A DNA stretch of 64,000 bases from contig NZ_CP107985.1 of the NCBI RefSeq assembly GCF_036108815.1, positions 5,022,001 to 5,086,000 on the forward strand, given 5' to 3'. Origin of the DNA: Streptomyces sp. NBC_00353. Its GTDB lineage: Bacteria > Actinomycetota > Actinomycetes > Streptomycetales > Streptomycetaceae. A model generated the notes under the pieces. That model searched no databases, was not told the DNA's origin, and saw only the letters and a program-made list of their open reading frames with translations. Below are positions 37,992 through 47,567 of this stretch, piece by piece; position 1 is the first letter of the stretch, and the number at the start of each line of letters is the position of its first letter. Made by a program: the position numbers and the translations under genes.

Positions 37992-39259
37992 CGGCCGGTG
38001 CCCCCGTAGACGACGGCCTCGTCGGAGTCGCTGTCGAGGCCGAAGGCCGTGTGCACGGCACGCACGGCCTCGATGACGTCGTCGGCGCGGGTGACCACCG
38101 AGATGCGGATCTCGGACGTCGAGATCAGCTCGATGTTCACACCGGCGTCGGACAGCGCCTCGAAGAAGGACGCGGTGACCCCGGGGTTCGTCTTCATACC
38201 CGCGCCGACCAGGGAGATCTTCGCGATCTGGTCGTCGTAGCGCAGCGACTCGAAGCCGATCGTGCCGCGGTTGCGCTCCAGGGCGTCGATCGCCTTGCGG
38301 CCCTCGGCCTTCGGCAGCGTGAACGAGATGTCGGTCAGACCGGTCGACGCGGCGGAGACGTTCTGCACCACCATGTCGATGTTGACTTCCGCGTTCGCGA
38401 TGGTGCGGAAGATCGCGGCGGCCTCGCCCGGCTTGTCCGGCACGCCGACAACCGTGACCTTGGCCTCGGAGACGTCATGGGCGACTCCGGAGATGATCGC
38501 GTGCTCCACCTTCTGGTCCCCTTGCGGCTCGTTGCTGACCCAGGTGCCACGCAGTCCGGAGAAGGACGAGCGGACGTGGATCGGAATGTTGTAGCGGCGT
38601 GCGTACTCCACGCACCGGTGCAGCAGCACCTTGGAGCCGGACGCGGCCAGCTCCAGCATGTCCTCGAAGGAGATCCAGTCGATCTTCCGGGCCTTCTTCA
38701 CGACCCGCGGGTCGGCGGTGAAGACACCGTCCACATCGGTGTAGATCTCACAGACCTCGGCGTCCAGCGCGGCCGCCAGTGCGACGGCGGTGGTGTCGGA
38801 CCCGCCGCGGCCGAGGGTGGTGATGTTCTTGCCCTCCTGGCTCACCCCCTGGAACCCGGCGACGATGGCGATGTTGCCCTCGTCGATCGAGGTCCGGATA
38901 CGGCCCGGCGTGACATCGATGATGCGCGCTTTGTTGTGGACCGAGTCGGTGATGACGCCGGCCTGGCTGCCCGTGAACGACTGGGCCTCGTGGCCCAGGT
39001 TTTTGATCGCCATGGCCAGCAGGGCCATGGAGATCCGCTCTCCTGCGGTCAGCAGCATGTCGAACTCACGCCCGGCAGGCATCGGTGACACCTGCTCGGC
39101 GAGATCGATCAACTCGTCCGTCGTGTCGCCCATCGCCGACACCACGACAACCACCTGGTTGCCGTTCTTCTTGGCATCGACGACTCGCTTGGCGACGCGC
39201 TTGATGCCTTCGGCATCGGCTACGGAGGAGCCTCCGTACTTCTGCACGACAAGGCCCAC
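37988..39259 (-). CDS. ask: Aspartokinase
   Basis: 423 residues from GTG 39259. It phosphorylates aspartate, the committed step of the aspartate family. The catalytic domain begins MGLVVQKYGGSSVADAEGIK, with GRGGSDTTAVALAAALDA for substrate binding. Two ACT domains at about 265-410 (VTVVGVPDKPGEAAAIFRTI and SLVGAGMKTNPGVTASFFEA) give lysine/threonine feedback control. In related actinobacteria an in-frame internal start gives a separate beta subunit. It is the first gene of the coupled ask-asd pair. Confidence 0.95.
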   Translation of the reverse strand: MGLVVQKYGGSSVADAEGIKRVAKRVVDAKKNGNQVVVVVSAMGDTTDELIDLAEQVSPMPAGREFDMLLTAGERISMALLAMAIKNLGHEAQSFTGSQAGVITDSVHNKARIIDVTPGRIRTSIDEGNIAIVAGFQGVSQEGKNITTLGRGGSDTTAVALAAALDAEVCEIYTDVDGVFTADPRVVKKARKIDWISFEDMLELAASGSKVLLHRCVEYARRYNIPIHVRSSFSGLRGTWVSNEPQGDQKVEHAIISGVAHDVSEAKVTVVGVPDKPGEAAAIFRTIANAEVNIDMVVQNVSAASTGLTDISFTLPKAEGRKAIDALERNRGTIGFESLRYDDQIAKISLVGAGMKTNPGVTASFFEALSDAGVNIELISTSEIRISVVTRADDVIEAVRAVHTAFGLDSDSDEAVVYGGTGR

Positions 39260-39478
39260 GTGCGCTCCTCGCTCATTCCATTGCTTCGGTCCGCTCAGTT
39301 TAACGAGCAGTCCGGAAACGCCCCGTCGATATCACATCGTGAGATGTCCCGCTCACCACGTGATCTCGACGTGCCGCCCCGAACTGCTCGTACCGGGCTG
39401 CTGCCCGGCGCACCGGAATCCACTCCTGTATGTGCCCCACTCCACACGCCGCGCCGGCCGCTCGGTGCGGCCGAACGG

Positions 39479-40138
39479 CTACTTCACCGGGCGCAGGCCC
39501 AGCGGTCCCGCGATCTCCTCCGCCATGACCCGGCCCGCCTCCTCGGCCAGGTCGTCCTCGCCCGCGTCCTGGTCCGTGTCCAGCCCGTCCAGCTCCTGGA
39601 GGGGCTGGTTCAGGCGGATGTGGGCGACCAGGGACTGGATGGCGCGCAGGGTTGCGGAGGCGGTGGAGCCCCAGTTGGAGAAGTACGAGAACTGCCACCA
39701 CCACAGCGCCTCGGTCGTGCGGCCCGCCTCGTAGTGGGCCAGGCCGTGGCGCAGGTCCGTGACCAGGTCGGCCAGGCCGTCGGAGATGCGGCACGGGACC
39801 GGGGCCTTGCGGGGCTCGTACGGGTCGAAGACCTCGGAGTAGACGTCGATCGGCTCGAGGAGGGTCGCGAAGCGCTCGCGCAGGCCGTCCGCGTCCGGTT
39901 CGGCGCCCAGGTCCGGCTCGTAGCGCTCGTCCGGGAGGATGTCCTCGTACGCGCCGAGCCGGCCCCCCGCCAGCAGCAGCTGGGAGACCTGGAGGAGCAG
40001 GATCGGGACGGCCTGTTCCGGCTCGTCGACCTTGGACACCTCGGTCACGGCGACGATGAACGATTTGATCTGGTCCGCGATCTGGACGGCGAAGTCGTCC
40101 GGGTCCTGCGTGACGGAGTTCAGCGTGGCGTCAGACAT
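39479..40138 (-). CDS. DUF5063-family protein
   Basis: 219 residues from ATG 40138 (MSDATLNSVTQDPDDFAVQI). All-helical and acidic, with no membrane segment. The sequence KSFIVAVTEVSKVDEPEQAV and the C-terminal region match DUF5063 proteins, which sit between recR and ask in Streptomyces. The function is unknown; conserved position in an essential neighbourhood is the only clue. It lies 219 bases upstream of aspartokinase, so a separate promoter for ask is likely. Confidence 0.85.
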   Translation of the reverse strand: MSDATLNSVTQDPDDFAVQIADQIKSFIVAVTEVSKVDEPEQAVPILLLQVSQLLLAGGRLGAYEDILPDERYEPDLGAEPDADGLRERFATLLEPIDVYSEVFDPYEPRKAPVPCRISDGLADLVTDLRHGLAHYEAGRTTEALWWWQFSYFSNWGSTASATLRAIQSLVAHIRLNQPLQELDGLDTDQDAGEDDLAEEAGRVMAEEIAGPLGLRPVK

Positions 40139-40230
40139 CGAGGGGACCTCCCGTGGGCACGGTCGCGAACGGTGAGTAGAACATAGCGTCGCTGAACATA
40201 AAACCGTCGTGAGACGTGGTGGTACGGGTG

Positions 40231-40830
40231 CTACACATCGAGCAGCCGCCTCCCCTCGAACGCGCGGCCCAGGGTGACCTCGTCCGCGTACTCGAGGTCG
40301 CCGCCCACCGGCAGCCCGCTGGCCAGCCGCGTCACCCGCAGGCCCATCGGCTTGATCATCCGCGCCAGGTACGTCGCGGTGGCCTCGCCCTCCAGGTTGG
40401 GGTCGGTGGCCAGGATCAGTTCCGTGATGGACCCGTCGGAGAGCCTCGCCAGCAGCTCACGGATGCGCAGATCGTCCGGACCGACGCCCTCGATCGGGCT
40501 GATCGCCCCGCCGAGGACGTGGTAACGGCCGCGGAACTCACGGGTCCGCTCGATCGCCACGACATCCTTCGGCTCCTCGACCACACAGATCACCGTCCGG
40601 TCGCGACGCGCGTCGCGGCAGATCCCGCACTGCTCCTCCTGCGCGACATTGCCGCACACCGAGCAGAACCGGACCTTGTCCTTGACCTCCAGGAGGGCAT
40701 GGGCGAGACGGCGAACGTCGGTGGGCTCGGCCTGCAGGATGTGGAAGGCGATCCGCTGCGCGCTCTTGGGACCGACGCCGGGCAGCCTGCCCAGTTCGTC
40801 GATGAGGTCCTGGACCACGCCTTCGTACAA
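40231..40830 (-). CDS. recR: Recombination mediator protein RecR
   Basis: 199 residues, starting at TTG 40830 behind AAGG; no ATG or GTG is available close by. It acts with RecF/RecO to load RecA at gaps. Domains in order: the helix-hairpin-helix LIDELGRLPGVGPKSAQRIA (1-30), a four-cysteine zinc finger CSVCGNVAQEEQCGIC (about 55-70), the Toprim domain (VICVVEEPKDV, then ATDPNLEGEATATYL) and the C-terminal Walker-like end. It is downstream of ybaB, the standard pairing. Confidence 0.95.
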   Translation of the reverse strand: MYEGVVQDLIDELGRLPGVGPKSAQRIAFHILQAEPTDVRRLAHALLEVKDKVRFCSVCGNVAQEEQCGICRDARRDRTVICVVEEPKDVVAIERTREFRGRYHVLGGAISPIEGVGPDDLRIRELLARLSDGSITELILATDPNLEGEATATYLARMIKPMGLRVTRLASGLPVGGDLEYADEVTLGRAFEGRRLLDV

Positions 40831-40903
40831 CGGAACGCCTTCCTGAGCTGAGACCCGCGGCTGTTGCCGTCGTGGTACGTACGGTAGTTGGTGTGCTGAC
40901 GGA

Positions 40904-41239
40904 TCAGAAGGGCAGACCGGGCATGCCGCCCAGCCCCTGGGCCAGCGGGCCCAGCTTCTGCTGCTGAAGCTGCTGCGCGTTCTCGTTCGCTGCCTGGACG
41001 GCGGCGACGACGAGGTCGGCGAGCGTCTCGGTGTCCTCGGGGTCGACGGCCTCGGGGGCGATGACCAGGCTGCGGAGCTCGCCGGAACCGGTCACGGTCG
41101 CCTTCACCAGACCGCCGCCCGCCTGCCCCTCGACCTCGGTCCTCGACAGCTCCTCCTGGGCCTGCGCGAGGTCCTGCTGCATCTTCTGGGCCTGCTGCAG
41201 CAGCTGCTGCATATTGGGCTGACCACCACCGGGAATCAC
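40904..41239 (-). CDS. YbaB/EbfC nucleoid-associated protein
   Basis: 111 residues when started at GTG 41239, which is preceded by AGGAG at 5 bases. A farther ATG at 41254 is less likely because it lies upstream of that ribosome-binding site. The protein is the usual small dimer (NMQQLLQQAQKMQQDLAQAQ, then GEVRSLVIAPEAVDP-like core and GLGGMPGLPF tail). It binds DNA non-specifically and is transcribed with recR. Confidence 0.93.
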   Translation of the reverse strand: MIPGGGQPNMQQLLQQAQKMQQDLAQAQEELSRTEVEGQAGGGLVKATVTGSGELRSLVIAPEAVDPEDTETLADLVVAAVQAANENAQQLQQQKLGPLAQGLGGMPGLPF

Positions 41240-41595
41240 GGTCACTCCTGGCATTTCGACGACAAATGTTTCGGTATGCCGAGCCTACGTGGTCCCCGGG
41301 CACCACGCCCCACCCACTGGCGAGCAACTCTTTCGGGTGAGATCCCGTCAACGACAGGGAGACTCCTATACCTGATCACAGGCCCTGCCCACCCAGGAAT
41401 ACCGCGATTTCGACCCCACGCCCCACCATTCGGCGGTAGGAAGGGCATGCGTATCAGTACGCATACGTGCACCGCCCGTCACGCAGGGTTACGCAGCGGG
41501 ACAGGTCGGCCACGTCGAAAGTCCGCCCGCCGTCGAGTGCACGCGTCGAAGCACGCGTTGATACGTCGATACGCAGAGTGCAGAGGAGTGCCCCG
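41240..41595. promoter_or_regulatory. Divergent region between ybaB and the SLATT-like gene
   Basis: 356 bases without a gene. A leftward TTGACG (complement of 41346-41351) with TTGCTC 18 bases further on is a weak candidate promoter for ybaB-recR. GAGGAG near 41583 serves the rightward start at 41596. No small RNA of the SRP type was recognised. Confidence 0.35.
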
Positions 41596-42429
41596 GTGAG
41601 TCAGCCGGAGATGCAGCCCGAGGGGGCGCCCCGCAACGAGCCCGGTACGCCTGGTTCGGCCGTTCCGCCGGGTTCGGGCCCGGAGGCGAGCTCGGACCCG
41701 GACCCGGGCCCGGGTTCGGGTTCGGGTTCGGGTTCCGGTGCGCGGGGCGGGGATCTGACCGGGCAGCCGTTCCCGCTCGGCGACTGGGGTGAACCCGCGG
41801 AACGCCTCGACGAGCTGTACCGCTATGTCGAGGCCGACGCGCTGCGCACCGCCGGCTGGTACCTGGCCGACCGGGTGTGGAAGCGGCGCGGCGCCAGGGC
41901 GCTGCGGATCGGCACGGCGGCCGGGGTGGTCGCAGGCGCCGCGCTGCCGCTCCTCGATCTGACGGGGGCGCTGGACGGCGCGGCCGGCTGGGGCTATCTG
42001 TTGCTGTTGCTGGGCGCCGCGTGCATGGCCTGCGATCGGTTCTTCGGCCTGACCTCCGGTTGGATAAGGAACCTCGCCACGGCCCAGGCCGTGCAGCGAA
42101 GGCTCCAGGTGCTGCAGTTCGACTGGGCGTCGGAGTGCGTACGCGAGGTCCTCGGGCCGACCGAGGGGACGGCGAGCGAGGCGGCGGAGCGGTGCCTCGG
42201 GGTGCTGCGACGGTTCTCGGAGGACATCACGGAGCTCGTGCGGTCCGAGACCGCGGACTGGATGGTCGAGTTCCGGGCCGGGCCGGCGCCGATGGGAATG
42301 CAGGCGCTGGTGTCCGGCAGCGGGGTCGGGGGGCGTACGGAGCAGTGGGTGCCGCCGGGGCGGTTCCCGCTCCAGTCGATGGCCCGGCCGAACATGCCGC
42401 GGCAGCGGCCCCCGGAGCCACCGCGCTGA
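41596..42429 (+). CDS. SLATT-like two-helix membrane protein
   Basis: 277 residues from GTG 41596. After a disordered Pro/Gly/Ser head with a GSGSGS run encoded by GGTTCG repeats (about 41712-41735), residues from about 65 read RLDELYRYVEADALRTAGWY, then LADRVWKRRGARALRIGTAA. Two membrane helices follow (about 112-133 and 138-155), then helical LATAQAVQRRLQVLQFDW. This layout matches SLATT domains (SMODS and SLOG-associating two-TM effectors), which in other settings act as pore-forming effectors in nucleotide-signalling defence systems. No SMODS or SLOG partner is adjacent, so a housekeeping membrane role is equally likely. Confidence 0.65.
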   Translation: MSQPEMQPEGAPRNEPGTPGSAVPPGSGPEASSDPDPGPGSGSGSGSGARGGDLTGQPFPLGDWGEPAERLDELYRYVEADALRTAGWYLADRVWKRRGARALRIGTAAGVVAGAALPLLDLTGALDGAAGWGYLLLLLGAACMACDRFFGLTSGWIRNLATAQAVQRRLQVLQFDWASECVREVLGPTEGTASEAAERCLGVLRRFSEDITELVRSETADWMVEFRAGPAPMGMQALVSGSGVGGRTEQWVPPGRFPLQSMARPNMPRQRPPEPPR

Positions 42430-42494
42430 TCGGTGACCGGCGATCGGTGGCTCCGGGCGGGCTCGTGGCTCCGGGGCGGGGCCCGGCCGTCGCG

Positions 42495-43145
42495 TCAGCT
42501 GAAGATGATCATTGAGCCTTGGGCGAGGCTGCGGGTCACCGCCGCGTGCAGGCCCAGCCAGACGTGCCGTTCCCGGGCGAACGGACTCTCGTCGTACGGA
42601 ATCGGGCTCGCCGGCTCCTCCAGGGAGGTCGGTGCGGCGGGCGGTGCGGGGGCGGCCGGCGGGTTCGCCGGGTCGATGCCGATGGAGGGGGCGACGAACT
42701 CCAGCTCCCGCAGCAGCCCGTGCGCCGAGCCCAGCGGGCCGCCGCCCTCCAGCAGCTCGTCGTTGGTGAGCGGGGAGGGGAAGTCCACGGGGACGTACGC
42801 CCCCGCGTGGTCGTAGTGCCAGACCAGATGGGACTGCTGCGCCGTCGCCTCGAACATCTCCAGCAGCTGCTCGTAGTCCCCGCCCAGTTCGTCGACGGGT
42901 GTCACGGCGAGGCCGCTCAGCTGGAGCAGATAGGCGCGGCGCAGGAAGTGCAGCGCGTCGTAGTCGAAGCCCGCCACGGGGGCCACGTCGCCGGTCAGGC
43001 CCGGCATGTAGGCGTAGACGGGTACGGCCGGCAGTCCGGCATCGCCCAGCGCCTTGTCGTAGATGGCTATCTCTTCGGCGAACGGATTGTCGGGGCTGTG
43101 GCACAGCACATCGACGAGGGGGACCAGCCACAGGTCACAGGCCAC
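42495..43145 (-). CDS. Conserved hypothetical protein
   Basis: 216 residues from GTG 43145 (VACDLWLVPLVDVLCHSPDN), with GGAG about 11 bases upstream. No family was recognised. The protein is soluble, acidic and rich in aromatic residues, with a proline-rich insert (PANPPAAPAPPAAP) near residue 160 and a helical end (HVWLGLHAAVTRSLAQ). It looks like a conserved Streptomyces protein of the recR-to-kinase neighbourhood. A longer frame to 43325 is open, but its added residues are low-complexity. Confidence 0.6.
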   Translation of the reverse strand: MACDLWLVPLVDVLCHSPDNPFAEEIAIYDKALGDAGLPAVPVYAYMPGLTGDVAPVAGFDYDALHFLRRAYLLQLSGLAVTPVDELGGDYEQLLEMFEATAQQSHLVWHYDHAGAYVPVDFPSPLTNDELLEGGGPLGSAHGLLRELEFVAPSIGIDPANPPAAPAPPAAPTSLEEPASPIPYDESPFARERHVWLGLHAAVTRSLAQGSMIIFS

Positions 43146-43278
43146 GAAGTCTCGCTCTCCAACGGGTTCTCGCAAGGGTGCGTGCGATGGTCGGGACAGC
43201 GTAATGCGATCGGCACGTTGCGCACAGTGGTCCCTCATGACCGGCTCGGGAACACCTCGTTGTCGGGGCCGGTCGCCC

Positions 43279-44010
43279 CTACGGCGCCGTCGGCTTCCCG
43301 CCGTGTCCCGGGTGCGCCGGGTCACCGGCCGCGAGCCGGTCCGCCCACATCAGCGCGTGGGCGTTGTAGTCGTCGATCGCCGCACGAACCGCGTCGTGCT
43401 CGCCCAGCGTGATGGCCGCGACCAGGCCAGGATGGCCGTTCCAGAGCCAGTCCCGTACGTCCACGTCGCTGCGCAGGTACGGGACGGCGAACACCCAGCA
43501 CTGGACGCGCAGCCGGTGCAGGAAGTCGGTGATGTACGTGTTGCCGACGAGCGCGCCGAGTTCACGCCAGAAGCGCAGGTCGTAGCCGATCAGGATGTCG
43601 AGGTCGCCGCCGCGCGCCGCCCGTGCGGCCTCGTCGGCTCTGCGCCGCACCGAGACCAGTGACTCGCGGTACTTCGCCGCCTGCGCGCGCGAGGGCGGCG
43701 GTCCGGAGAAGATGTCGCGGATGACTCCGTCCATGACCAGGGTGCGGGCCTCGACCATCGCCCGGTAGTCGGCCACGGTGAACTCGTGCACCCGGAATCC
43801 GCGGTGCTGATCGGATTCGAGCAGGCCCTGCGCCGACAGGTCGAAGAGCGCCTCGCGCACGGGCGTCGCGGAGACCCCGTACTGCTCGGCGATCTGCTTG
43901 ACGGTGAACTCCCGCCCCTGCTGCAGACGCCCGGCGAGCACCTCGTCACGCAGCGCGTCCGCGATCTGCTGCCGCAACGTACTGCGGGTCACAGTTCCGC
44001 TCGCGCCCAT
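43279..44010 (-). CDS. GntR-family (FCD) transcriptional regulator
   Basis: 243 residues from ATG 44010. The N-terminal winged helix is LRQQIADALRDEVLAGRLQQ followed by QIAEQYGVSATPVREALFDL. The C-terminal FCD helical domain follows, with the ligand/metal residues around DYRAMVEARTLVMDGVI, DLRFWRELG and a conserved H in GHPGLVAAI. FCD members sense organic acids or amino acids. It lies 112 bases downstream of a class III aminotransferase on the same strand and may control it. Confidence 0.88.
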   Translation of the reverse strand: MGASGTVTRSTLRQQIADALRDEVLAGRLQQGREFTVKQIAEQYGVSATPVREALFDLSAQGLLESDQHRGFRVHEFTVADYRAMVEARTLVMDGVIRDIFSGPPPSRAQAAKYRESLVSVRRRADEAARAARGGDLDILIGYDLRFWRELGALVGNTYITDFLHRLRVQCWVFAVPYLRSDVDVRDWLWNGHPGLVAAITLGEHDAVRAAIDDYNAHALMWADRLAAGDPAHPGHGGKPTAP

Positions 44011-44122
44011 GGCGACCCTCCCTCTTCGGCTGCGGCCACCTTAAGCCAGGGCCGGTGTGCCCGGTTCCGGGCACGGGGAGGGGCGCCATGCGGGATGCGT
44101 ACGGATGTGTCGGACGGATGCG

Positions 44123-45505
44123 TCAGACGGTGTGCTCGTCCGCGACCGACAGGGCCACGTCCAGCGCCGCCAGTCCCTCCTTGGCCTCGGCCTCCGTGAC
44201 GTTGCAGGCCGGAACGGCGTGGGTGCGGTTCATGTTGATGAAGGGCCACAGGCCGTTCTTCTTGCACGCCGCGCCGAAGGCCGCCATCGGGGCGTTGGCC
44301 TCGCCCGACGCGTTGTACGGGACGAGCGGCTCGCGGGTCTCCCTGTTACGGACCAGGTCCAGCGCCCAGAACGCGCCGAGGCCGCGCACCTCGCCGACCG
44401 ACGGGTGGCGCTCGGCGAGCTCGCGCAGGCCGGGGCCGAGGACCGTCTCGCCGATGTGGGCCGCGTGCTCGACGACCTTCTCGTCCTCCATCACACCGAT
44501 GGTGGCGACGGCGGCGGCGCAGGCCAGCGGGTGACCGGAGTAGGTGAGTCCGCCCGGGTAGGGGCGGGTCTCGAAGGTGGCGGCGATCTCGGCGGAGACG
44601 GCGACGCCGCCCAGCGGCACATAACCCGAGTTGACGCCCTTGGCGAAGGTCATCAGGTCGGGCGTGACGTCGAAGTGCTCGGCGGCGAACCACTTGCCGG
44701 TGCGCCCGAATCCGGCCATCACCTCGTCGAGGACGAAGACGATGCCGTACCGGTCGCAGATCTCGCGGACACCCGCGAGGTAGCCGGGCGGCGGCGTCAT
44801 GATCCCGGCCGTGCCGGGGATCGTCTCCAGGATGATCGCGGCGATGGTGGCGGGGCCCTCGAAGGCGAGGGTGTCCTCCAGGTGCTGGAGGGCGCGGGCG
44901 CACTCCTCGGCCTCGGTCTCGGCGTAGAACGGCGAGCGGTACAGGAACGGGGCCCAGAACCGGACGACGCCCGCCGAACCGTTGTCGGACGGCCAGCGGC
45001 GCGGGTCGCCGGTCAGGTTGATGGCCGTCGAGGTGGCGCCGTGGTACGAGCGGTAGGCGGAGAGCACCTTCGTACGGCCGGTGTGCAGCCGGGCCATCCG
45101 GACGGCGTTCTCGACGGCCTCGGCACCGCCGTTGGTGAAGAAGATCTTGTCCAGGTCGCCGGGGGTCCGCTCGGCGATGAGGCGTGCGGCCTCGGAGCGG
45201 GCCTCGATCGCGAACGCGGGGGCGAAGGTGGCGAGCTTGCCCGCCTGCTCCTGGATCGCGGCGACGACGGTGGGGTGCTGGTAGCCGATGTTGGTGAAGA
45301 CGAGGCCGCTGGTGAAGTCCAGGTAGCGGTTGCCGTCGTAGTCCCAGAAGTACGCCCCCTCGGCGCCGGCGACGGCGAGCGGGTCGATCAGGCCCTGGGC
45401 GGACCAGGAGTGGAACACGTGCGCACGATCGGCGGCCTTCACGGCCGCACCGGCCGCGGAGTCGACCTGCGGAGCGTGGGATCCATGGGAGGCATGAGGG
45501 GTCAT
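44123..45505 (-). CDS. Class III pyridoxal-phosphate aminotransferase
   Basis: 460 residues from ATG 45505. Family hallmarks are FTNGGAEAVENAVRMAR, YRSYHGATSTAINLTGD (PLP phosphate contact), FVLDEVMAGFGRTGKWF and Lys289 in TFAKGVNSGY as the PLP Schiff base. It belongs to the omega-amino-acid/beta-alanine-pyruvate or putrescine type of subgroup II; the exact amine donor cannot be read. It probably works in amine catabolism under the downstream GntR regulator. It diverges from a Ser/Thr kinase gene. Confidence 0.9.
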   Translation of the reverse strand: MTPHASHGSHAPQVDSAAGAAVKAADRAHVFHSWSAQGLIDPLAVAGAEGAYFWDYDGNRYLDFTSGLVFTNIGYQHPTVVAAIQEQAGKLATFAPAFAIEARSEAARLIAERTPGDLDKIFFTNGGAEAVENAVRMARLHTGRTKVLSAYRSYHGATSTAINLTGDPRRWPSDNGSAGVVRFWAPFLYRSPFYAETEAEECARALQHLEDTLAFEGPATIAAIILETIPGTAGIMTPPPGYLAGVREICDRYGIVFVLDEVMAGFGRTGKWFAAEHFDVTPDLMTFAKGVNSGYVPLGGVAVSAEIAATFETRPYPGGLTYSGHPLACAAAVATIGVMEDEKVVEHAAHIGETVLGPGLRELAERHPSVGEVRGLGAFWALDLVRNRETREPLVPYNASGEANAPMAAFGAACKKNGLWPFINMNRTHAVPACNVTEAEAKEGLAALDVALSVADEHTV

Positions 45506-45683
45506 GCGGCGAGCGTAGGTCGTGCGGTGAGCGGCTCGACATGGCCATCTTGTATGGCGTGGGGCGGTTTGGTGGGCAGGGTGTCGGGTCGGCGGGCAGC
45601 GGTGTCCCGGTCAGGGCTTCCGCCGGACGCTATTCTCAGGCCGCATCGGCGGCGTGTCGCCGGAGGGGGAAGGACTGCACACC

Positions 45684-47537
45684 ATGGACAAGCTCGGCTC
45701 CGGGGATCCGCAACGCATCGGCGCATACCGCCTGCTGGGGCGGCTGGGCGCGGGCGGCATGGGGCAGGTCTATCTGGCCCGCTCCGACCGGGGCCGTACA
45801 GTCGCGATCAAGCTGGTACGCCGGGAGCTCGCCGAACAACAGGAGTTCCGTGACCGCTTCCGTCAGGAGGTGCGGGCCGCCCGCCGGGTCGGGTCGGCCT
45901 GGACGGCCCCCGTACTCGACGCCGACACCGAGGCCGCGGTGCCGTGGGTCGCGACCGGGTACGTCGCCGGGCCGTCCCTCCAGGCCACCGTCTCCGGTCG
46001 CGCGGGCGCCCCGGCGGGTCCGGGCCCGGGGGCGTACGGTCCGCTGCCCGAGCGTTCCGTCCGCAGTCTGGGGGCCGGGCTGGCCCGCGCGCTCCGGTCC
46101 ATCCACTCCGCCGACCTCATCCACCGGGACCTGAAGCCGTCCAACATCCTGCTGACGATCGACGGTCCGCGGGTCATCGACTTCGGTATAGCCCGGGCAC
46201 TCGACACCGTCACCGACGGGGGTCTCACCCGCACCGGCTCATTGGTCGGATCCCCCGGCTTCATGGCGCCGGAGCAGGTGCGGGGCGAGCGGGTGACCGC
46301 GGCGTGCGATGTGTTCTGCCTCGGCTCGGTGCTGGCGTACGCGTCGACGGGCCGGCTTCCTTTCAGTGGGGCGGACAACGAGGTCCATGCCCTGCTGTTC
46401 CGGATCGCCCAGGAGGAACCGGACCTGACCGGTGTCCCGGTGGACCTGGCCGACCTGGTCCGGGACTGCCTCCTCAAGGACCCGGCCGCCCGGCCGACCA
46501 CGGACGCGATCCTGGAGCGGCTGGTGGAGGGCGAGGCGGCCGAACCGTGGCTGCCGGGCGCACTGATCGCCCAACTGGGCCGCCACGCGGTGGAGTTGCT
46601 GGACTCGGAAGACCCTGAGGAGTCGGCGGGGGCCGCGGGGCCGCAGGACGCGGTGCCACCCGTGGGCAATCCGCTACCTCCGCCGGCCCAGACGCCCGGC
46701 GCAGTTCACGCGCTCCCCACGGTGATCGGCACCCAGCCTCCCGCGCCGGCCCCGGCCCCGGTGCCCGGGTTCGGACCGCCGCTGCCAGGACCTCCGCCGC
46801 CAGGACAGCCCGCCCCCGGGTACGGCTATCCGCAGCTGCCCGCCCAACCGCATCCCGGTCAGGGGTACGGCTACCCGCAGCAGCACCCCGGCTTCGGCCC
46901 CACACCCCCGTACGGCCCGCTCCACCCCACCGTCGCGCCGGGCGCGCAGCCCGCGCCGACGCGACGCAGCACGGGGTCGACCATCGCGCTCGTCGCGGTC
47001 GCGGTGCTCGTCGCGATCGGTGCGGGCGGCTCGGTGTACGCGCTCATGAGCGACGACGGCAAGAAGCCCGCCGCGCCGCCCACCGCGTCCCCCTCCGCTT
47101 CGTCGGACTCCCCCGCCCCGGACGACTCCCCGTCCTCCACCGGCCCGTCCCCCGGCGACGAGTCGAAGAACGGCGACGGCCCCATCCCCGAGGCCTACCT
47201 CGGCACCTGGTCCGGCAACATCGACAACGCCGCGGGCCACTCCACCCGCGAACTCGTCATCCAGCAGGGCAAGGTGGGCCAGGCCGTCCTCACCCTCACC
47301 GCTCAGGGCCCCATCGACAGCGGTGGCACCTACCGCTGCGTCTTCCAGGCGGACCTGGCCTCCGAGCCCTCCCCCGACGAACCGGTCCACATCGGCCCCT
47401 CCACGGTGACGCTCGGCGAGCCCATGTCGTCCTGCACCCCGGGCAAGGCCACCACACTCACCCTGCTTTCCGACGGCACCCTGCGCCGCGAGAACACGGA
47501 GACCGGCGAGCAGCTCACGTACACGAAGAGCGACTGA
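45684..47537 (+). CDS. Transmembrane serine/threonine protein kinase
   Basis: 617 residues from ATG 45684 (MDKLGSGDPQRIGAYRLL), 10 bases after the purine stretch GGAGGGGGAAGGA. The kinase domain shows GAGGMG at about 22-27, Lys43, HRDLKPSN at about 148, DFG at about 166 and APEQ. A long Pro/Gly/Tyr-rich linker (about 310-430) precedes one membrane helix at about 432-455. The extracellular part has a Ser/Pro stalk and a beta domain with two cysteines (YRCVFQ, SSCTPG). It is related to the kinase at 6730 but has a different sensor. It converges on the PucR gene. Confidence 0.9.
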   Translation: MDKLGSGDPQRIGAYRLLGRLGAGGMGQVYLARSDRGRTVAIKLVRRELAEQQEFRDRFRQEVRAARRVGSAWTAPVLDADTEAAVPWVATGYVAGPSLQATVSGRAGAPAGPGPGAYGPLPERSVRSLGAGLARALRSIHSADLIHRDLKPSNILLTIDGPRVIDFGIARALDTVTDGGLTRTGSLVGSPGFMAPEQVRGERVTAACDVFCLGSVLAYASTGRLPFSGADNEVHALLFRIAQEEPDLTGVPVDLADLVRDCLLKDPAARPTTDAILERLVEGEAAEPWLPGALIAQLGRHAVELLDSEDPEESAGAAGPQDAVPPVGNPLPPPAQTPGAVHALPTVIGTQPPAPAPAPVPGFGPPLPGPPPPGQPAPGYGYPQLPAQPHPGQGYGYPQQHPGFGPTPPYGPLHPTVAPGAQPAPTRRSTGSTIALVAVAVLVAIGAGGSVYALMSDDGKKPAAPPTASPSASSDSPAPDDSPSSTGPSPGDESKNGDGPIPEAYLGTWSGNIDNAAGHSTRELVIQQGKVGQAVLTLTAQGPIDSGGTYRCVFQADLASEPSPDEPVHIGPSTVTLGEPMSSCTPGKATTLTLLSDGTLRRENTETGEQLTYTKSD

Positions 47538-47567
47538 CCCGCCGCCGCACCGGCCAGGCGCCGGACC

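Noticed and set aside
41255..41595. SRP RNA (ffs) near recR/ybaB
   Set aside because: No GGAA-tetraloop helix or other SRP signature is present.
41701..41740. GGTTCG hexamer repeats as a regulatory repeat
   Set aside because: They encode the GSGSGS linker of the SLATT-like protein; simple coding low complexity.
41596..42429. A complete SMODS/SLOG nucleotide-signalling defence system
   Set aside because: No cyclase, SLOG or other sensor gene is next to the SLATT-like gene; neighbours are housekeeping.
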